Positions 26,747-32,768 of a DNA stretch of 32,768 bases are shown one piece after another. The notes under the pieces were generated by a model. That model was given only the letters and a program-made list of their open reading frames with translations. It was not told where the DNA came from and did no database searches. A program made the position numbers and the translations under genes. Source of the DNA: Pseudomonadota bacterium. Its GTDB lineage: Bacteria; Pseudomonadota; Gammaproteobacteria; Steroidobacterales; Steroidobacteraceae. The first letter of the stretch is position 1. Every line of letters starts with the position of its first letter. The stretch lies in assembly GCA_947459825.1 (NCBI GenBank), contig CANHFH010000016.1, positions 1 through 32,768 of the forward strand. The letters are read 5' to 3'.

Positions 26747-28271
26747 AGGCCGATGCGCGGGCCAGCGTGCCGGAGCAGGCCGTCGGACGCGGGCAGCCGC
26801 TGCTGCGCGGGCAGATGAGGCTCGCCGGAGATTCCGCGGCGCGCGATACCCAAGCTATGTTCAGCACATGCCCGACGTTGCGGATCGCGGCGGCGGCATC
26901 CACGGGCAGAGCTGCGCTGCCGCCGGCACGACGGCAGGCGGAATCGATGCCGCCGACGAGCGCCTGCGCGTCGAGGCCTTGCGCCGAGAACGCGGGCGCG
27001 AGGTCGATCCCCACCGACAACACATGCGAGGCACCGGCCGCGTCGCGGGTGCGGAGCGAATGGCAGCAGAAGAGCCGCGGTGCGGTGCCGTCATGCATCA
27101 CCGAGACCTGCGACACGGGCGGCATCGACTCTGCGTCGGGTGCGCGGTCGCGCAGCAGCCGGAACACCGCCCAGTGCGGACAGGGGTCGGGCACAAGGCT
27201 CATGTTGCCCCAGGGCAGCGGGATGCCGTTGCCGCGGTACACGGCGCGCAGGTAGCCCGGTTCGTAGCCATCGAAGAAATGCCAATGGCGGTACGGCGAC
27301 ACCGCCGTCATGCGGCGCATCATCACCGCAGGCGTGATGCCTAGCCGTGTCCCCGCCGACAATTCATGCCGTTCGCGGACCAGGAAGCGCCGGAAGGGCT
27401 GCTTGGGGCAGAGCAGCGCCCCGGCGAAGGCGCTGCATTCGAAATCGCGCCAAGCGAGCAGCACATCGCGTGCCGACATCGCGGCGGGAGCGCTCCCCGG
27501 CGGGGTGTCCTCGAGGCCGGCGCCTGCGGCGCTGTGCGGCGGGACCACGCCGTCGCCGTTGTGCAGGATGCGATGACCGACGAAGAAGGCGAGGGTGTAC
27601 TTGAGCCGCGCCTCCTGGTCCTTGAGGCGGCGGTTGATGACGATCGTGCCCGGCGGCTCGAAGCGCGCCCGCAGCAGCCTGTCGGCACGGCCGCCGCGGC
27701 CGTCGTCGGCCCAGCGGACGCTGAGGCCCGTATCGCGCACGATCGCGAACACCTCATCGAGGCTCAAGGGCATGCGACGGCGCCCGACCGTCTCGGCGGC
27801 GCGCTCTATGTCGGGGAACTCGTTGCGCCGTGTCTCCTGCCATGTGCGGACGAGAAGGCGTGCGAACTGCGTGCCGCTGGTGCCGGTCTGCGCCAGCAGT
27901 TCCGGCAACGCGACCTGCAGCAGTTCCCGCGAGAACAGGAACCCCGGTTCGAGCGGCATGGCCATCGGCGTGGGCGGGGCGTCAGCGGGCTCGTTGTCGG
28001 CGATCCCGGCGCCGGAGGCCGCAGCCACGGATTGCCGGTCGAGGAACCATGCCATGTCCTTGCCGAACACGGCGGCCAACACCCCGAGCATCGCACCGGA
28101 AGGGACGCGCTTACCGGTCTCTACCATGCTCAGGTAGGACACCGACGGTGCGTGCTGCGCGTCGATCTGCACACAGCGCGCCGAGAGCTCCTCGAGGGTC
28201 AGGCCGTTCCGTTTGCGCAGACCGCGCAGGCGGGAGCCGAGGAAGTGGCCTTGGCGTAGCAATCCGGTCAT
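26745..28271 (-). CDS. ScfR/RamB-type XRE family transcriptional regulator beside aceB
   Basis: 508 residues from ATG 28271. An XRE helix-turn-helix covers about 10-78 (LRGLRKRNGLTLEELS, SYLSMVETGKRVPS). The middle resembles the IrrE/ImmA-like peptidase fold, but the HExxH motif reads H233-R-I-L-H237, so it is probably non-catalytic. The C-terminal half matches the DUF2083 domain of short-chain fatty acyl-CoA regulators (FECSAFAGALLCP, PYRHWHFFDGYEPGY, DPCPHWAVFRLL). Relatives include RamB and PccR, which control glyoxylate-shunt or propionyl-CoA genes. Divergence from aceB suggests that job here. ATG 28271 is chosen because the 17-residue extension to 28322 would cross the operator repeats. 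Confidence 0.88.
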   Translation of the reverse strand: MTGLLRQGHFLGSRLRGLRKRNGLTLEELSARCVQIDAQHAPSVSYLSMVETGKRVPSGAMLGVLAAVFGKDMAWFLDRQSVAAASGAGIADNEPADAPPTPMAMPLEPGFLFSRELLQVALPELLAQTGTSGTQFARLLVRTWQETRRNEFPDIERAAETVGRRRMPLSLDEVFAIVRDTGLSVRWADDGRGGRADRLLRARFEPPGTIVINRRLKDQEARLKYTLAFFVGHRILHNGDGVVPPHSAAGAGLEDTPPGSAPAAMSARDVLLAWRDFECSAFAGALLCPKQPFRRFLVRERHELSAGTRLGITPAVMMRRMTAVSPYRHWHFFDGYEPGYLRAVYRGNGIPLPWGNMSLVPDPCPHWAVFRLLRDRAPDAESMPPVSQVSVMHDGTAPRLFCCHSLRTRDAAGASHVLSVGIDLAPAFSAQGLDAQALVGGIDSACRRAGGSAALPVDAAAAIRNVGHVLNIAWVSRAAESPASLICPRSSGCPRPTACSGTLARASA

Positions 28272-28310
28272 GTGAAATTGACAGCGTGAAATTTCGACTG
28301 TGAAAATTTT
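28272..28310. promoter_or_regulatory. Three GTGAAATT(T) direct repeats, probable regulator operator
   Basis: GTGAAATT at 28272, GTGAAATTT at 28286 and GTGAAAATTTT at 28300 start exactly 14 bp apart. They lie between the regulator start (28271) and aceB (28337). They overlap a plus-strand TTGACA (28278-28283) and a minus-strand TAAAAT (28306-28311), so binding would affect both genes. The repeats are AT-rich within a GC-rich region. Confidence 0.7.
28278..28307 (+). promoter_or_regulatory. aceB: Candidate aceB promoter
   Basis: A perfect -35 TTGACA at 28278-28283, an 18-bp spacer and GAAAAT (28302-28307) as a four-of-six -10. Start would be near 28314, giving a leader of about 23 nt without a visible Shine-Dalgarno site. 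A TAGAAT at 28324-28329 is an alternative -10 that would make the message nearly leaderless. Confidence 0.4.
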
Positions 28311-28333
28311 ACTCCTCGGCACTTAGAATTCAA
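28306..28333 (-). promoter_or_regulatory. Candidate promoter of the ScfR-type regulator
   Basis: On the minus strand, TTGAAT (28333 to 28328), a 16-bp spacer and TAAAAT (28311 to 28306). The start would be near 28299, and the leader would contain two of the three direct repeats, consistent with self-repression. Confidence 0.4.
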
Positions 28334-28336
28334 CCC

Positions 28337-29938
28337 ATGCCGCCCCTCGCCATCGTCGCCGACGCACCCGCCCGACCCGCCGACGAAGGGGTCCTCACCG
28401 ACCCGGCGCTCGTCTTCCTGGCCGAGCTCGTCGAGCGTTTCGGCCCGCGGGTCCAGCAGCTGCTCAAGGCGCGCGAGATGCGTCAGGCCAGGATCGACGC
28501 CGGGGAGACGCCGGACTTCCTGCCCGAGACCGCCGCGGTGCGCGCCGGGGACTGGCGCGTCGCCCCGATACCGGCGGATCTGCTGGACCGTCGCGTGGAG
28601 ATCACGGGTCCTACCGACCGGAAGATGATCATCAACGCGCTGAACTCGGGCGCGCGGGTGTTCATGGCCGACTGCGAGGACTCGATGTCGCCGAGCTGGG
28701 ACAACGTGGTCGCCGGTCAGGCGAACCTCCGCGATGCGGTGCGGCGGCGGATCGACTTCACCACCCCCGAGGGCAAAGCCTATCGGCTGGTCGACCGGCC
28801 GGCGGTGTTGATGGTGCGGCCGCGCGGCTGGCATCTGATCGAGAAGCATCTCGTGCATGTCGACGCCGCGTACGCCGGCGTGCCCGTCCCCGGTGCCCTG
28901 GTGGACTTCGGGCTCTATCTGTTCCACAACCATGCCGAGCTCGCGGCCCGCGGCACCGGTCCGTACTTCTATCTGCCCAAGCTCGAGAGCCATCGCGAAG
29001 CGCGTCTGTGGGCGGAGGTCTTCGACTTCGCGGAGCGTCGGCTCGGCCTCGCACACGGCACCATCCGCTGCACGGTGCTCATCGAGACCATCCTCGCCGC
29101 GTTCGAGATGGACGAGATCCTGTTCGAACTGCGCGACCACATCGTCGGTCTCAACTGCGGACGCTGGGACTACATCTTCAGCTTCATCAAGAAGTTCGCG
29201 CAGCGGCCCGGCTTCCTGCTGCCCGACCGGCAGCAGGTGACGATGACCACCCACTTCCTGCGTTCGTATTCGCTGCTCTGCATCAAGACCTGTCATCGCC
29301 GGGGCGCTTTCGCGATGGGCGGCATGGCGGCGCAGATCCCGATCAAGAACGACCCGGTCGCCAACGATGCCGCGATCGCCAAGGTGCGCGCGGACAAGGA
29401 GCGCGAGGCGGGCGATGGGCACGACGGCACTTGGGTCGCGCACCCGGCGTTGGTGCCGGTCGCCATGGAGGTCTTCGACCGTCTGATGCCGACCCCCAAC
29501 CAGGTGCACCGTCTGCGCGAAGACATCGAGGTCGGCGCGGGCGACCTGCTGCAGGTGCCGCAGGGCACCATCACCGAGGGCGGGCTGCGGAACAACATCA
29601 GTGTCGCCCTCCAGTACATGGCTGCTTGGCTTTCCGGCAACGGCTGCGTGCCCATCCACAACCTCATGGAGGACGCGGCGACCGCCGAGATCTCGCGCGC
29701 CCAGGTCTGGCAGTGGATCCGCGACCCGCGTGGGGTCCTAGACGACGGTCGCAAGGTCACCGCCGAACTGTTCCGCACGATGCTCGCGGACGAGCGTTCT
29801 CGGCTGCGCGGCGCGCTCGGCGAGGCGGCCTACGCCGCCGGCAATTTCGACCGCGCGGCGGTCCTGCTCGACGGCATCACGACCGCCGAGGCCTTCGAGA
29901 GTTTCCTGACCACCGTCGGCTACCGCGAGCTCGCCTGA
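28337..29938 (+). CDS. aceB: Malate synthase A
   Basis: 533 residues (E. coli AceB 533). It condenses glyoxylate with acetyl-CoA to malate in the glyoxylate shunt. The family signature [17 protein letters not shown] is at about 266-282. Catalytic Arg161 lies in VRPRGW, and Asp446 in [14 protein letters not shown] has the E. coli number. [20 protein letters not shown] is also conserved. Transcribed away from the ScfR-type regulator, with aceA 43 bp downstream. Regulation by acetate or acetyl-CoA status through that regulator is inference from family and placement. Confidence 0.98.
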   Translation: MPPLAIVADAPARPADEGVLTDPALVFLAELVERFGPRVQQLLKAREMRQARIDAGETPDFLPETAAVRAGDWRVAPIPADLLDRRVEITGPTDRKMIINALNSGARVFMADCEDSMSPSWDNVVAGQANLRDAVRRRIDFTTPEGKAYRLVDRPAVLMVRPRGWHLIEKHLVHVDAAYAGVPVPGALVDFGLYLFHNHAELAARGTGPYFYLPKLESHREARLWAEVFDFAERRLGLAHGTIRCTVLIETILAAFEMDEILFELRDHIVGLNCGRWDYIFSFIKKFAQRPGFLLPDRQQVTMTTHFLRSYSLLCIKTCHRRGAFAMGGMAAQIPIKNDPVANDAAIAKVRADKEREAGDGHDGTWVAHPALVPVAMEVFDRLMPTPNQVHRLREDIEVGAGDLLQVPQGTITEGGLRNNISVALQYMAAWLSGNGCVPIHNLMEDAATAEISRAQVWQWIRDPRGVLDDGRKVTAELFRTMLADERSRLRGALGEAAYAAGNFDRAAVLLDGITTAEAFESFLTTVGYRELA

Positions 29939-29969
29939 GCTCGCCGCCGCCGGAACGCCGACCCATGCC

Positions 29970-29974
29970 AAGGA
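29970..29974 (+). promoter_or_regulatory. aceA: Shine-Dalgarno site of aceA
   Basis: AGGAG at 29970-29974, 7 nt before ATG 29982, is the clearest ribosome-binding site in this locus. It fixes the aceA start and contrasts with aceB and icd, which lack one. Confidence 0.7.
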
Positions 29975-29981
29975 GTGCACC

Positions 29982-31268
<1,287 letters not shown>

Positions 31269-31323
31269 GGTCCGTCGACCCGAGGGTTTTCGGCTGAAGT
31301 CCGTCCGGTCAGGCGGCCTCATG

Positions 31324-31329
31324 TAAAAT
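31324..31329 (+). promoter_or_regulatory. icd: TAAAAT -10-like box before icd
   Basis: TAAAAT at 31324-31329 in the 101-bp aceA-icd gap. A start near 31336 would fall inside the left arm of the dyad at 31330-31362. No convincing -35 is visible. Confidence 0.35.
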
Positions 31330-31362
31330 CCGCGGCCTACGCCTTCCCGGCGCAGGTCGCGG
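31330..31362. repeat. Long near-perfect dyad immediately before icd
   Basis: Left arm CCGCGGCCTACGCC (31330-31343), 5-nt TTCCC loop, right arm GGCGCAGGTCGCGG (31349-31362). In RNA it is 14 positions with one A-C mismatch and one G-U wobble. It ends 7 nt before the icd ATG, where a ribosome site would be. It could be an operator, a translational block, or a terminator of aceBA; no T-run follows. Confidence 0.6.
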
Positions 31363-31369
31363 GTCTTGC

Positions 31370-32698
31370 ATGAAGTACGAACACATCCGGGTGCCCGAGC
31401 AGGGCGCCCGCATCACCACCAACGCCGACGGTAGCCTCGAGGTCCCTGACCGTCCGATCATCCCGTTCATCGAGGGTGACGGCATCGGCATCGACATCAC
31501 CCCGGTGATGCGCAAGGTGGTCGACGCCGCGGTCGAACGCGCGTACGGCGGCAAGCGCCGTATCGAGTGGATGGAGGTCTACGCCGGCGAGAAGGCGAAC
31601 CGCGTCTGCGGCACCTGGTTCCCGGACGAGTCGCTGCAGGCGCTGCGTGAGTTCGTGGTGTCGATCAAGGGTCCGCTCGGCACGCCGGTCGGCGGCGGCA
31701 TCCGCTCGCTCAACGTGGTGATGCGCCAGACGCTGGACCTCTACGCCTGCGTGCGCCCGATCCGTTATTTCCCCGGCGTCGCGACGCCCATGCAGGACGC
31801 CTCGCTCACCGACATGGTGGTGTTCCGCGAGAACACCGAGGACATCTACGCCGGCATCGAATACCCGGCCGGTTCCCAGGATGTCCAACGGCTGATCCAC
31901 TTCCTGCAGACGGAGCTCAAGGCGCGCGGCATCCGCTTCCCGGACTCCTCCGGCATCGGCATCAAGCCTGTCTCGAAGGAGGGCAGCCAGCGCCTGATCC
32001 GGATGGCGATCCGCTACGCCATCGACAACGACCGCGTGTCCGTGACCTTGGTCCACAAGGGCAACATCATGAAGTACACGGAGGGCGCGTTCCGGAACTG
32101 GGGCTACCAGCTCGCCAAGGACGAGTTCGGCGCGGTCGAGATCGGCGGGGGTCCGTGGCTGTCGTTCCGCAACCCTGTCACGGGCAAGGAGATCGTGGTC
32201 AAGGACGTCATCGCCGACAACTTCCTGCAGCAGGTGCTGCTGCGGCCGGAAGAATACGATGTCATCGCCACGCTCAACCTCAACGGCGATTACATCTCCG
32301 ATGCGCTCGCCGCCCAGGTGGGCGGCATCGGCATCGCGCCGGGCGGCAACATCGGCCATGGGCTCGCGGTGTTCGAGGCGACGCACGGCACGGCACCGGG
32401 TTTCGCGGGCAAGGACCGGGTCAACCCGGGTTCCATCATCCTCTCGGCCGAGATGATGCTGCGCTACATCAAGTGGACCGAGGCGGCCGACCTCATCATC
32501 AAGGGTGTGGCGAACACCATCGCGGCCAAGGAGCTCACCTACGATCTCGCGCGGCTGCGTGAAGCGATCCGCGCGAGCAAGCGCGAGCTCGCAGCGCGGC
32601 GCAACGTCGAAGAGGCGATGCAGCAGTTGATCCCGGGCGCCAAGCTCATGAGCTGCTCCGGCTTCGGCGACGCCATCATCCGGCACATGGCGGATTGA
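31370..32698 (+). CDS. icd: Isocitrate dehydrogenase, E. coli-type homodimeric class
   Basis: 442 residues against 416 in E. coli, with identical numbering up to residue 396. It oxidises isocitrate to 2-oxoglutarate. Substrate and metal residues match: Ser113, Asn115, Arg119, Arg129, Arg153, Tyr160, Lys230, Asp307, Asp311. Ser113 is the residue AceK phosphorylates in E. coli. Coenzyme residues are mixed: Lys344 and Tyr345 of E. coli are Gly and Phe, while Val351, Tyr391 and Arg395 are kept, so NADP use is likely but not certain. A net 24-residue charged helical insertion (397-422) explains the extra length. No Shine-Dalgarno site is visible before ATG 31370. Confidence 0.97.
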   Translation: MKYEHIRVPEQGARITTNADGSLEVPDRPIIPFIEGDGIGIDITPVMRKVVDAAVERAYGGKRRIEWMEVYAGEKANRVCGTWFPDESLQALREFVVSIKGPLGTPVGGGIRSLNVVMRQTLDLYACVRPIRYFPGVATPMQDASLTDMVVFRENTEDIYAGIEYPAGSQDVQRLIHFLQTELKARGIRFPDSSGIGIKPVSKEGSQRLIRMAIRYAIDNDRVSVTLVHKGNIMKYTEGAFRNWGYQLAKDEFGAVEIGGGPWLSFRNPVTGKEIVVKDVIADNFLQQVLLRPEEYDVIATLNLNGDYISDALAAQVGGIGIAPGGNIGHGLAVFEATHGTAPGFAGKDRVNPGSIILSAEMMLRYIKWTEAADLIIKGVANTIAAKELTYDLARLREAIRASKRELAARRNVEEAMQQLIPGAKLMSCSGFGDAIIRHMAD

Positions 32699-32709
32699 GG
32701 GCAGGGCGG

Positions 32710-32768
32710 GTGACGTTGTTCGACCCCGCCTGCCGACGCTGCCCACGCCTCGCGGAGTTCCGGGAGGA
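32710..32768 (+). CDS. N-terminus of a probable family 4/5 uracil-DNA glycosylase (3' end outside the window)
   Basis: From GTG 32710 the frame reads MTLFDPACRRCPRLAEFRE to the window end. The CRRCPRL segment is typical of the first Fe-S cysteines of family 4/5 uracil-DNA glycosylases, which remove uracil and other damaged bases from DNA. GAGG lies about 9 nt before the GTG, in the icd stop region. Only 19 residues are visible, so the call depends on one motif; another protein with a two-Cys cluster is possible. Confidence 0.5.
   Translation, partial: MTLFDPACRRCPRLAEFRE

Noticed and set aside
32700-32734. Bulged GGCAGG/CCTGCC stem after icd as a terminator
   Set aside because: The arms overlap the start of the probable uracil-DNA glycosylase gene, the pairing needs a bulge and there is no T-run.

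Overview
The window is a high-GC (roughly two-thirds G+C), gene-dense bacterial chromosome segment with 25 complete or near-complete protein genes and two genes cut by the edges. A gammaproteobacterium of the Xanthomonadales/Steroidobacterales kind fits best. The reasons are a fused aspartate kinase-homoserine dehydrogenase (ThrA) in a thrA-thrB-thrC operon, a TatD of the E. coli subtype, a 456-residue PurB with E. coli residue numbering, and a class II DAHP synthase. The taxonomic call is inference. I see no tRNA or rRNA genes, CRISPR arrays, insertion sequences or phage genes.

Layout. (1) 1-6662 is a catabolic-looking region: the tail of an alpha/beta hydrolase, a crotonase-fold protein, an SDR dehydrogenase, and a minus-strand run tauE-like > MaoC-like > MmgE/PrpD > amidase whose substrate is unknown. 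(2) 6768-12160 is the threonine operon thrA-thrB-thrC, ending in a membrane-anchored NERD-domain protein joined by an ATGA overlap. (3) 12181-15496 (minus) is ltaE > tatD > M20 peptidase. (4) 15541-16236 is a YgjP-like metallopeptidase. (5) 16229-23779 (minus) is a long unidirectional block: purB > mnmA > acnA > HAD phosphatase > msrP > msrQ. (6) 23865-26729 (plus) is nudL-like > mazG > class II DAHP synthase, tightly packed. (7) 26745-32698 is the glyoxylate-shunt locus: a ScfR/RamB-type regulator divergent from aceB (malate synthase), then aceA (isocitrate lyase) and icd (isocitrate dehydrogenase). (8) At the right edge is the beginning of a probable family 4/5 uracil-DNA glycosylase.

How it works together. 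Aconitase, isocitrate dehydrogenase, isocitrate lyase and malate synthase cover the TCA/glyoxylate branch point. The regulator beside aceB belongs to a family that senses short-chain acyl-CoA or acetate status, and the shared intergenic region carries three direct GTGAAATT(T) repeats spaced exactly 14 bp apart, which is the best regulatory signal in the window. The threonine operon and ltaE give synthesis and cleavage of threonine.

The window is mostly ordinary housekeeping, and I did not find a clearly new multi-gene system. The points most worth checking are the aceB operator, the altered coenzyme-site residues and C-terminal insertion in Icd, a near-perfect 14-bp dyad directly before icd, a crotonase that has lost both hydratase glutamates, and a marked scarcity of the tetranucleotide ACGT across the whole window.
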